DNA from: Deltaproteobacteria bacterium
GTDB taxonomy: Bacteria; Myxococcota; Myxococcia; Myxococcales; 40CM-4-68-19
Reading direction: 5' to 3'
NCBI GenBank assembly: GCA_005879505.1
Contig: VBKQ01000074.1
Coordinates: 1 to 8,605 of the forward strand
DNA length: 8,605 nt
Shown here: positions 1 to 7,309 of the stretch, in pieces
Numbering within the stretch: position 1 is the first letter of the stretch
How the letters are laid out: every line of letters starts with the position of its first letter
Notes under the pieces: generated by a model
What the model saw: the letters and a program-made list of their open reading frames with translations, nothing else
The model's database searches: none
What the model was told of the DNA's origin: nothing
Translations under genes and position numbers: made by a program

Positions 1-908
<908 letters not shown>

Positions 909-920
909 CAGGATGGAGGG

Positions 921-949
921 AGGGTACAGGGGCGGGCAGACTTCGGCAA
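921..949 (-). promoter_or_regulatory. Candidate sigma70-type promoter for purF
   Basis: Read on the minus strand, TTGCCG (949-944) and TACCCT (926-921) are separated by exactly 17 bases. Initiation would fall near 914, leaving a leader of only about six bases before the purF ATG at 908, in keeping with the lack of a Shine-Dalgarno. A better -35 hexamer, TTGACG (958-953), lies slightly upstream but its spacing to this -10 is 26 bases. Prediction by eye only. Confidence 0.3.
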
Positions 950-1036
950 CACCGTCAAAACAGCCCGGGATCAGGATGCATTCTCGGAACCGGGAGGCAT
1001 CGGGCAGACGCAGCAACCCTTCGACGGGTGCGAGCG

Positions 1037-1042
1037 TACAAT
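1037..1042 (+). promoter_or_regulatory. Candidate -10 box for the plus-strand operon
   Basis: TACAAT, one mismatch from TATAAT, ends six bases before ATG 1049. Transcription from it would begin at or next to the A of that ATG, giving a leaderless mRNA. No convincing -35 hexamer is found at 16-18 bases spacing and no Shine-Dalgarno precedes the ATG. Suggestive only. Confidence 0.3.
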
Positions 1043-1048
1043 CCCACA

Positions 1049-1735
1049 ATGGACGAGAAAGAGAGCCGGATCGTCGAAGCGCGTCTCAAGCTGCGGGAAC
1101 GCTTCCTGAACCGGATGAAGCAGACGCCCGGCGCATCCGATTCGCGCCCGCTCGGGCACGGGCCCACGAACCGCCACAGGATGCCGAAGGTGCCCGAAGG
1201 ACAGACCATCACCAGCGGCTGGCCGGTGCTCGATCTGGGCCGGCAGCCGAACGTTCCTCTGTCGAAGTGGGAGCTGATCGTCGACGGCGCGGTCGAGGAG
1301 CCGCAGCACCTCTCCTGGAAGGATTTCCTCGCCCTGCCCCAGGTCAAGGACACGAGCGACTTCCACTGCGTGACCACCTGGTCGAAGATGGACGTCGAAT
1401 GGGAGGGGGTGCAGCTCGCAACCGTCATCGCGCTCGCGAGGCCGAAGCCGGAAGCGACCCACCTCATGACGCACGCCTACGACGGGTACACCACCAATCT
1501 CCCCCTGGAAGAGGCGCTCAAGGATGACGTGCTGCTGGTGCACACCGCCCAAGGCAAGCCGCTGCCGGTCGAGCACGGCGGTCCGGTGCGCATCATCACT
1601 CCCCAGCTCTATGCCTGGAAGGGAGCCAAGTGGATTCACCGAATCGAGCTTCTGACGCGCGACCGGCTCGGATACTGGGAGCTGCGCGGCTACTCCAATA
1701 CGGCGCATCCCTGGCGAAACGATCGGTACTCCTAG
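1049..1735 (+). CDS. Sulfite-oxidase-like molybdopterin-dependent oxidoreductase, cytoplasmic
   Basis: A 228-residue protein of the sulfite oxidase / YedY molybdopterin-binding fold (SUOX-type, COG2041-like). FHCVTTWS carries Cys107, the expected thiolate ligand to molybdenum. The C-terminal stretch HGGPVRIITPQLYAWKGAKW matches the family's conserved pterin-pocket segment, and LIVDGAVEEP near 77-85 is the usual fold entry. There is no signal peptide, no haem domain and no C-terminal dimerisation domain, so this looks like the short soluble type whose substrate is unknown. I chose ATG 1049; an in-frame GTG at 1028 would add seven residues (VRAYNPT) but would cover the candidate -10 box. The 3' end overlaps the NlpC/P60 gene, so this is probably the first gene of a four-gene operon. 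No molybdopterin-synthesis gene or electron-transfer partner is nearby. Confident in family, not in substrate. Confidence 0.9.
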   Translation: MDEKESRIVEARLKLRERFLNRMKQTPGASDSRPLGHGPTNRHRMPKVPEGQTITSGWPVLDLGRQPNVPLSKWELIVDGAVEEPQHLSWKDFLALPQVKDTSDFHCVTTWSKMDVEWEGVQLATVIALARPKPEATHLMTHAYDGYTTNLPLEEALKDDVLLVHTAQGKPLPVEHGGPVRIITPQLYAWKGAKWIHRIELLTRDRLGYWELRGYSNTAHPWRNDRYS

Positions 1736-2886
1736 CGCTGCTGTTCGCGCCTTCCGCACCGGCCGCGCGTCAGAACGTGCTCGAGTACGTGCACGAGCAG
1801 CTGCTTCAGGACCGATCGCTCGAGGCTCCGCGGCGCAAGGAGATCGAGGCGGCGCTCGAGAAGAGATTCGCGAACTACGGCTTCAACGTGGTGAATCCGG
1901 ACAAGCCGGAGGACGCGCGCACGCTGCTGCACGTGATCGCCGAGGGGGTGCTGGACCGCGCCGATCCGGCACGCATCGCGGACGTCGGGTTCGCGGCGTA
2001 CCGCGCGATCTGGCGCGGCGCCCCCGCCGACGCCGTCGCCGGAATCGCGCTGTACGGCTATCAGAAGAAGATCCCCGCGGACTCGATCGCCGCCTGGGCG
2101 AACGGGTATCGCGACGGGACCGGCGCCGGAGTGGCGGGCGAGGTGATGGCCGATGCGATCCACGAAGCGATGGCGCAGGGATGGTCCGACTCGTCGTTCA
2201 GGACGATCAAGTGGGCCCTCGTGGACGCGGCGAGATCGGGCTGGGACACGCGCCTCTACGCGGCCTATCTGCTCGAGGGGATGCGCAAGGATCCGAAGCA
2301 TCCCGGCGCCGTCGAGTCGCGGACGCGCGTGAAGTTCGCCGATGCAAAAGCGCGGAAGGTGAAGCTCCCGGAGCCGGAGTACACCGGTGCCTTCACCGTG
2401 TCGGTCGCGCCGGCGCCGAAAGTGGTCTGGACGCCCGCGCCGCTTCCCAAGGACTGGCGCCAGGTGCCGCCGCCTCCTCCAACCCCACCGGCGGAGCTCC
2501 CCGAGCAGCCCCGCATCTGGCCCAGCCTCGAGCACGCAGTCCGCAGCTACCTGGGGACGCCCTACGTCTGGGGTGGCCTGAGCCACCGCGGCATCGATTG
2601 CTCCGGGCTCACCATGAGCTCGTACCGCGAAGTGTCCGTCGGGATTCCGCGCGTCTCCCGCCAGCAGTACGCCACAGGCAACCCCGTGCGAGCCGACGAG
2701 CTGCGGGAGGGCGACCTCGTCTTCTTCGACACGAGCGGAAGCGGGGTCTCGCACGTCGGGATGATCGTGGACGTCGCGCGGGGGCGGTTCATCCACGCCA
2801 GCTCTTCGCACGGCGTGGTCGAGGCGGAGCTCGAGGATCGCTACTTCCAGACGCGCTATCTCGGCGCGCGGCGGGTCGTGCGCTGA
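1711..2886 (+). CDS. Exported NlpC/P60-family (C40) peptidoglycan hydrolase
   Basis: Secreted protein with a C-terminal NlpC/P60 cysteine peptidase domain, a family that cleaves peptide bonds in peptidoglycan stems. Numbered from the upstream GTG 1630, the domain spans about 300-418: TPYVWGG, then catalytic Cys324 in GIDCSGL, His375 in SHVGM and His389 in FIHASS. Residues about 50-275 are a helical region I do not recognise, followed by a proline-rich hinge (VPPPPPTPP). The start is uncertain. The signal peptide (AKRSVLLALLFAPSAPAA, cleavage near ARQN) lies immediately after CTG 1711. The only conventional upstream start is GTG 1630, which overlaps the oxidoreductase by 106 bases and adds 27 residues of atypical leader. 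The next conventional downstream start, GTG 1777, would delete the signal. I use CTG 1711. The gene ends in a CTGA overlap with the next gene. Function is firm; the start is not. Confidence 0.88.
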   Translation: MAKRSVLLALLFAPSAPAARQNVLEYVHEQLLQDRSLEAPRRKEIEAALEKRFANYGFNVVNPDKPEDARTLLHVIAEGVLDRADPARIADVGFAAYRAIWRGAPADAVAGIALYGYQKKIPADSIAAWANGYRDGTGAGVAGEVMADAIHEAMAQGWSDSSFRTIKWALVDAARSGWDTRLYAAYLLEGMRKDPKHPGAVESRTRVKFADAKARKVKLPEPEYTGAFTVSVAPAPKVVWTPAPLPKDWRQVPPPPPTPPAELPEQPRIWPSLEHAVRSYLGTPYVWGGLSHRGIDCSGLTMSSYREVSVGIPRVSRQQYATGNPVRADELREGDLVFFDTSGSGVSHVGMIVDVARGRFIHASSSHGVVEAELEDRYFQTRYLGARRVVR

Positions 2887-4115
2887 CGAAGGCGCTCGCC
2901 GTCCTCGCGCTGCTGGCGCTCGCCGCCGCCGTACTGTTCTGCGCGCTGCCAGTCCGGCCGGTGCAGCGCCTGCCGGGAATCGTGGTGAACGGGCGGGTCG
3001 CGCTGGAGCTGCTCGGCGTCGGCCCGCTGCGGGCCGGCGCAGGCAAGGCTCGGATCGCGCTCGGCCCCAATCCGATCCTCGGCGGGTACCCGGGGAAGCG
3101 CCGCGCGGACGATGCCAGCGAGCCGGTCTACGCGCGCGCCATTGCGCTCGAGGTGGAGGGCCTGCGCGCGCTGATCGCCTCCATCGATACGGTGCTGGTG
3201 CCTGGTTCGCTGGAGGAGGAGGTGATGCGGCGCGCCCGCCTGCCGCCGCTCACCTGTCTGCTGCTCGCGGCTACGCACACCCACTCCGGGCCCGGAGGGG
3301 CCTGGGACAGCGTCATCGCTGGCTGGGCCGGTGCCGGACCCTTCGACCGCGCTCAGCGGGACGCGATCGCGCAGGCCGCGGCGGACGCGCTGACGCAGGC
3401 CATCGCCGCGCTCGGGCCAGCCGAATTCCTCGTCGCGCGCGAGGAATGGCCCCAGGGTCCGGCGCGGCCGCGCAGCGCGGGACCGATCGATTCCCAACTC
3501 GTCGCGCTGCGGATGCGAAGGCCGGGCGGCGAAGACGTGGCGACATTGATCGACTACTCCATGCATCCGACCACCGCCCCGCGATCCTCGCGGCGGATCT
3601 CCGCGGACTGGCCGGGCAGGGTGGCGGCGGCGCTGGAGGGACCGCCGGTCCTGGTCGTGCAGGGGGCGGGCGGCAACGCGACCTGGGAGCGCGGCGTGGA
3701 CGTCGCCGCTTCGGTTGCGCGCGAGGCGCAGGATCTCCTCCGCAGGGCGGAGCCGGTCCGCCATGTCCAGATCGGCTGCCACGCGCGATTCGTCGCGGTG
3801 CCTCCGCCTCAGGCCTCGCCCGCGGTGCCCTGGCTGCTGCGCCGGGCGTTCGCCAACGCGATCGCGCTCGTGCGCGACCCGACCGTGATCGAAACCCGCA
3901 TCCGCGTGGGGCCGCTGACGCTCGTCGGGGTTCCGGGCGAGCCAGTGGGAGAGATCGGCCGTCAGATGGCCCCGGAAGTGATCGTCGGCCTCGCAGATGG
4001 GTATGCCGGATACGTCGAGATGCCCGAACGGTGGGCGGCAGGCGAAGGCGAGTCCCAGCGGACCTGGTTTGGTCCCGGTCTCGCGCAGTTGCTTGGGCTA
4101 TGGTCGGGACGATGA
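2883..4115 (+). CDS. Neutral/alkaline ceramidase-like protein, membrane-anchored or exported
   Basis: A 410-residue protein resembling the N-terminal domain of neutral non-lysosomal ceramidases, zinc amidases that release fatty acid from sphingolipids. Numbered from CTG 2883: a hydrophobic signal or anchor at about 4-22; ATHTHSGPGG with His132/His134, the family signature; SMHPT with His228; GVPGEP with Glu353; and GYAGYV with Tyr374/Tyr377. These fit the His-His-Glu-Tyr zinc set. The nucleophile motif, usually GDVSPN, appears as GAGGNATW (261-268) with no serine, and the protein lacks the long C-terminal domain of full ceramidases (over 600 residues), so activity on ceramide is doubtful; it may be a distinct amidase or hydrolase. 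No ATG, GTG or TTG lies close to the signal peptide, and CTG 2883 overlaps the preceding TGA. The 3' end overlaps psuG by ATGA. Family likely; substrate unknown. Confidence 0.8.
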   Translation: MTKALAVLALLALAAAVLFCALPVRPVQRLPGIVVNGRVALELLGVGPLRAGAGKARIALGPNPILGGYPGKRRADDASEPVYARAIALEVEGLRALIASIDTVLVPGSLEEEVMRRARLPPLTCLLLAATHTHSGPGGAWDSVIAGWAGAGPFDRAQRDAIAQAAADALTQAIAALGPAEFLVAREEWPQGPARPRSAGPIDSQLVALRMRRPGGEDVATLIDYSMHPTTAPRSSRRISADWPGRVAAALEGPPVLVVQGAGGNATWERGVDVAASVAREAQDLLRRAEPVRHVQIGCHARFVAVPPPQASPAVPWLLRRAFANAIALVRDPTVIETRIRVGPLTLVGVPGEPVGEIGRQMAPEVIVGLADGYAGYVEMPERWAAGEGESQRTWFGPGLAQLLGLWSGR

Positions 4116-5029
4116 CGCTCGAGATCGCAGAGGAGGTGGCGATCGCGCTGCGCGAGGGGCGCCCGGTCGTCGCACTGGAGACCAGCGTCGTCGCGCAGGG
4201 GCTGCCGCCGCCGGCGAATCTGGAGGCGGCGCGTCGCTGTGCCGCTGCCGTGCGCGCCGAGGGCGCGGTGCCGGCCGCGGTCGCGGTGATCGAGGGACGC
4301 ATCGTGGTCGGGGCCAGCGAGGCGCAGCTTCAGCGGCTCGCCGATCCTCTGCGCAAGCCGGCGAAGGCCGGGTCGCGGGACCTCGGGGCCGTCTGCGCGC
4401 GTGGGCTGGACGCGGGGACCACGGTGAGCGCGACGTGCGCGGTGGCGGAGCGTGCAGGGATTCGCATGTTCGCGACCGGCGGAATCGGCGGCGTGCATCG
4501 GCGCGTCGACGCCCACCAGCCGCCCGACGTGTCGAGCGATCTGGCGGAGATCGCGCGCCGGCGCGTCTGCGTGGTCTGCGCTGGACCGAAGGTGATTCTC
4601 GATCTGCCGGCCACGGCCGAGCTGCTCGAGACGCTGGGCGTGCCGGTATGGGGCTACCGCACTTCCGAGCTCCCGGCATTCTTCACTGAATCCAGCGGGA
4701 TTCCGCTGGAGCATCGCTTCGACGACGCGGGGCAGATCGCCGCTGCGCTTCGGGCGCATTGGGACGTGCTCGGCTCGTTCTCGGGGGTAGTCGTAGCGGT
4801 TTCTCCGCCATCGGCACTGCCGCGGGCCGAAGTGGAATCGGCGCTCGCGGGCGCTCTGCGGGAAGCTGCGAGACGCAAGCTGCCCGGTAAGGAATTGACG
4901 CCCTTCCTGCTCTCGGCGGTCTCGGGGGCAACCTCCGGACGAACGCAGTCGGCCAATCTGGACTTACTCGACAACAACGCGCACGTCGCTGCGCGCATCG
5001 CCTCTGCGCATCCGACACCGCCCGGGTAG
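4112..5029 (+). CDS. psuG: Pseudouridine-5'-phosphate glycosidase PsuG
   Basis: Cytoplasmic enzyme that reversibly splits pseudouridine 5'-phosphate into uracil and ribose 5-phosphate, breaking a C-C glycosidic bond. Its 305 residues are close to the roughly 310 of E. coli PsuG. Visible family motifs are VVALETSVVAQGLP (Glu23, the Glu31-equivalent), the KAGSRDL segment near 86-91, FATGGIGGVHR (120-130), SSDLAEI with Asp143, CAGPKVILD with Lys160 (equivalent to the Schiff-base lysine), GYRTSELPAF (181-190) and the C-terminal LLDNNAHVAARIA with an Asn near 288. The start ATG 4112 sits in an ATGA overlap with the ceramidase-like gene; ATG 4100 in frame would add four residues. The usual partner psuK (pseudouridine kinase) and a transporter are not in the window, so the substrate must be phosphorylated elsewhere. 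Last gene of the operon. Identity firm. Confidence 0.96.
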   Translation: MTLEIAEEVAIALREGRPVVALETSVVAQGLPPPANLEAARRCAAAVRAEGAVPAAVAVIEGRIVVGASEAQLQRLADPLRKPAKAGSRDLGAVCARGLDAGTTVSATCAVAERAGIRMFATGGIGGVHRRVDAHQPPDVSSDLAEIARRRVCVVCAGPKVILDLPATAELLETLGVPVWGYRTSELPAFFTESSGIPLEHRFDDAGQIAAALRAHWDVLGSFSGVVVAVSPPSALPRAEVESALAGALREAARRKLPGKELTPFLLSAVSGATSGRTQSANLDLLDNNAHVAARIASAHPTPPG

Positions 5030-5030
5030 G

Positions 5031-5525
5031 GCTCTCGTTGGTCGGACGAGCAAGGGTAGCATCCACAGCGGTACCGCGGATTTCTACGCTTGGGGCATCC
5101 ACGATGACAACGACAGCGGCAACCCGAATGACGTCCGCGACGTGGGGGTCCAGGTGCTTCCGGGCGCGGCGCTCGGCGGCACGGACACGGACCGGAGCCT
5201 GGTGTTCGTGATCAATACCTACGGCAGGGCCACGAATCAGACGGTGAACGAGTTCGACATCCTCATCGACAATAACGGCGACGGGGTCGTCGACTTCGTC
5301 GTGGTCGGAGCCGACCTCGGCGTGGTCCTGACAGGGTCGTTCAACGGCCAGATGGCCTCGTTCACGATCGACGCCGCGACGGGCGCCCTCATCGACGCAT
5401 TCTTCGCCGATGCGCCGATGAACGGCTCGCTCATCGAGTTGCCGGCGCTGGCGGCCTTCGGGCGGCCCTTCTCGTTTTCGGCTCCGCAGCCGTTTCGCTC
5501 TGGCCGATTGACGAGTCCCGGGTAA
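5031..5525 (+). pseudogene. 5'-truncated remnant of a secreted S8 (subtilisin-type) protease C-terminal domain
   Basis: The frame from about 5031 to TAA 5523-5525 encodes some 164 residues resembling the C-terminal beta-rich domain that follows the catalytic domain in some secreted S8 peptidases: GTADFYAWG, then VLVFxVN-like SLVFVINTYGRATN, NEFDILID, a DNNGDGVVD calcium-type loop (5268-5294), and ASFTIDAATGALIDAFFADAP. No protease catalytic motif is present. There is no ATG, GTG or TTG in frame ahead of the conserved part; the first, GTG 5142, would cut the domain, leaving a 127-residue product without a signal peptide. The frame stays open upstream into psuG, so homology seems to begin just after the psuG stop. 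I read it as a fragment of a larger gene whose 5' part was lost. Codon use is less GC-strict than in psuG. The domain assignment is from memory of the family pattern and is moderately sure. Confidence 0.6.
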
Positions 5526-5541
5526 TCATTTCGCCTCGTCA
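5509..5541. repeat. 7-bp inverted repeat spanning the stop of the protease remnant
   Basis: TGACGAG (5509-5515) and CTCGTCA (5535-5541) are exact reverse complements with 19 bases between them, bracketing the TAA at 5523. No T-run follows, so it is a poor intrinsic terminator; it also lies about 40 bases upstream of the next gene's ATG and could be an operator. A 7-bp match can occur by chance. Confidence 0.25.
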
Positions 5542-5565
5542 TGGGTCCTCGTGTAGCCTTGGTCC

Positions 5566-5571
5566 GGGGAG
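5566..5571 (+). promoter_or_regulatory. Ribosome binding site of the beta-barrel gene
   Basis: GGGGAG ends ten bases before ATG 5582. This is the clearest Shine-Dalgarno-like site in the window and supports that start; the operon genes upstream lack one. A weak TAGCCT (5554-5559) could be its -10 box, without a good -35. Confidence 0.4.
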
Positions 5572-5581
5572 CGGGGCGCCG

Positions 5582-6346
5582 ATGAAAACGATAGTTTGGA
5601 TACTGAGCGGATTGATTGCCCTCGCCACGGCCGCGCGCGGCGAGGAGGGCTGCGGCAAGGACATCGAGTGCAAGGGCGAGCGGATCTGCGTGCAGCGGCA
5701 ATGCGTCGATCCGGAAACGAGACCGCCACCGCCGCCGGAGGAGCATGCTTCGCTGAATGCCCCTCCGGCCCCGATTGCGGGTGCGTCCTCGCCGATGGCT
5801 CAGCTCGATGCGACCCGCCACCGCCACCTCGGCTTCTTCATCCGGCCCGACCTCGGGGTCGGCTATCTCTCCACCAAGGCGTCGCAGGGTGGCGTCGATG
5901 CGACCGTCCTGGGTGCTGCGGGAACCTTTGGGCTGGCGGCAGGTGGTGCGTTGGCGGAGAACAGCATCCTCGCCTTTCACATCTGGGACGTGGTCGTGTC
6001 GGAGCCGACGTTCAAATCGAACGGCACCACGGTAAACAATACGGACGGCAAAGTGTCCCTCTTCGCGCTCGGGCCCGAATACACGGGATATTTCGGCGAG
6101 AATTACTACTTCTCGGTCTCGCCCTCGCTCACGCGCGTGAGGTTCGAGGCCAACGGGCAGTCGAGCGATACGAATGTGGGTTTCGGGCTGCGGGGCGCCA
6201 TCGGAAAGGAATGGTGGGCCGGCGATCACTGGGGACTCGGAGTCGTCGCCCATCTGTCCACCAGCTTCAACAAGGATAGCGGTTCGAATGCGCCGACCTG
6301 GTCGAGCTGGTCCGGCACGATCGCGTTCACCGCGACCTATAACTAG
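5582..6346 (+). CDS. Putative outer-membrane beta-barrel protein with Cys-rich N-terminal motif
   Basis: A 254-residue exported protein of unknown function. A Sec signal peptide (1 to about 20, MKTIVWILSGLIALATAARG) is followed by a mini-motif with four cysteines (24, 30, 36, 41: EGCGKDIECKGERICVQRQC), likely two disulfides, then a proline hinge (RPPPPPEE) and, from about residue 83, alternating hydrophobic and aromatic strands (GFFIRPDLGVGYLS, FALGPEYTGYFG, YYFSVSPSLTRVRFEA, WGLGVVAHLSTSF). It ends TIAFTATYN, like a final barrel strand although the last residue is Asn rather than Phe. The Cys-motif plus proline hinge plus barrel layout is frequent in myxobacterial hypothetical proteins. ATG 5582 has a Shine-Dalgarno-like GGGGAG. 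The gene stands alone, is less GC-rich than its neighbours, and its TAG overlaps the TAG of sua5 on the other strand. The barrel is inferred from the strand pattern. Confidence 0.8.
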   Translation: MKTIVWILSGLIALATAARGEEGCGKDIECKGERICVQRQCVDPETRPPPPPEEHASLNAPPAPIAGASSPMAQLDATRHRHLGFFIRPDLGVGYLSTKASQGGVDATVLGAAGTFGLAAGGALAENSILAFHIWDVVVSEPTFKSNGTTVNNTDGKVSLFALGPEYTGYFGENYYFSVSPSLTRVRFEANGQSSDTNVGFGLRGAIGKEWWAGDHWGLGVVAHLSTSFNKDSGSNAPTWSSWSGTIAFTATYN

Positions 6347-7308
6347 GCTGCTGCGGCGCGGGTGAGGCGGTCGCGGACCGCGTCCCATTCCGGCCCGGAC
6401 GGAACCTGCTCGACCACGATCGCCGTGCAATCCGCGTCCTCCAGATCGCGCAGGGCGGCGTAAAGTCCGCGCGCGTAACCTTGGGGATCATCGGGAAGCC
6501 GCGCGACCGCCACCGCGGCCGGAGCAGGAGTGTCGCCGTGGAGCAGGACGCCGATGCGTCCGCCCAGCTTCGCAGCGACGGAATCCAACTCGGGGCGCGG
6601 AGCGAGGCGGACGACGGCGACGGGTGCGTAGTGGCGGCGGTGTTGTCCCGGCGACTGCGCCACTGCCGCCGGCGCGCCGATCTCCAGCGGGCCGAGCAGG
6701 TCCTCGATCTCCGTCCTGGGGATCGCGCCCGCGCGAAGCAGACGTGGAGCTCCGTCGAGCGAGATCACCGTCGACTCGATCCCGAACGGGCATCGGCCTC
6801 CGTCCACGACCGCGTCGATGCGCCCGTTCAGGTCGCGCAGCACGTGCGCAGCGGTGGTCGGCGAGACGTGCTCCGCCCGGTTGGCGCTCGGCGCCGCGAG
6901 CGGATCGCCCACGCGCTCGAGCAGAGCCCGCGCGGCCGGATGGGACGGCGCGCGCACGCCCACGGTGTCGCCGCCCGCCGTGCACTCGTCAGGCACGAGT
7001 GCGGTCCGCGGCAAGACCACCGTGAGGGGGCCCGGCCAGAAGCGCGCCGTCAGCTGGATTGCCTCCAGCGGCCAGCGCGAAACCAGCGGGCGAGCTTCGT
7101 CTTCGCCGAGCACGTGCACGATGAGCGGATTCGTCGCCGGGCGTCCCTTCGCGGCGTAGATGGCGCGAACCGCCCACGGCTCGAGGGCGAGCGCGCCGAG
7201 CCCGTACACCGTTTCCGTCGGGAACGCGACCAGCCCTCCGCGCCGGATCAGCGCCGCGGCCTCGTCGAGGTCCGCAGGGGACCTTGCGCTGAGCAGCCGG
7301 GTCTCCAC
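6343..7308 (-). CDS. L-threonylcarbamoyladenylate synthase, Sua5 type
   Basis: Makes threonylcarbamoyl-AMP from threonine, bicarbonate and ATP, the first step of the t6A37 modification of ANN-reading tRNAs; cytoplasmic. Its 321 residues match the two-domain Sua5 form rather than the roughly 190-residue TsaC form. The YrdC domain (about 10-200) shows GGLVAFPTETVYGLG (24-38), KGRPATNPL (54-62), the nucleotide-site SAN motif (141-143) and GIESTVISL (176-184). SPGQHRRHYAP (219-229) is the typical linker to the Sua5 domain (about 230-321). The start is GTG 7308-7306, one base after the purL TGA (7312-7310), so translation is probably coupled to purL. The 3' end meets the barrel gene tail to tail with a 4-base overlap. 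Identity firm. Confidence 0.95.
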   Translation of the reverse strand: METRLLSARSPADLDEAAALIRRGGLVAFPTETVYGLGALALEPWAVRAIYAAKGRPATNPLIVHVLGEDEARPLVSRWPLEAIQLTARFWPGPLTVVLPRTALVPDECTAGGDTVGVRAPSHPAARALLERVGDPLAAPSANRAEHVSPTTAAHVLRDLNGRIDAVVDGGRCPFGIESTVISLDGAPRLLRAGAIPRTEIEDLLGPLEIGAPAAVAQSPGQHRRHYAPVAVVRLAPRPELDSVAAKLGGRIGVLLHGDTPAPAAVAVARLPDDPQGYARGLYAALRDLEDADCTAIVVEQVPSGPEWDAVRDRLTRAAAA

Positions 7309-7309
7309 G

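Noticed and set aside
953..958. TTGACG (minus strand) as the purF -35 box
   Set aside because: The hexamer is good, but no -10-like sequence lies at 16-18 bases; the TTGCCG/TACCCT pair fits better.
2463..2500. Proline-codon run resembling a simple repeat
   Set aside because: It encodes the proline-rich hinge of the NlpC/P60 protein and is not a separate repeat element.
2181..2882. Upstream ATG extension of the ceramidase-like frame
   Set aside because: The stretch lies wholly inside the NlpC/P60 gene and translates to Arg/Gly/Ala-rich sequence unlike the ceramidase family; homology begins after the signal peptide near 2883.
5034..5050. Hairpin CTCGT/ACGAG after the psuG stop as a terminator
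   Set aside because: Only five base pairs with a seven-base loop and no T-run; too weak to call.
5237..6430. 397-codon minus-strand open frame under the protease remnant and barrel gene
   Set aside because: The translation is Arg/Gly/Pro-rich without recognisable motifs, and the plus-strand barrel gene with signal peptide and Shine-Dalgarno explains the region.
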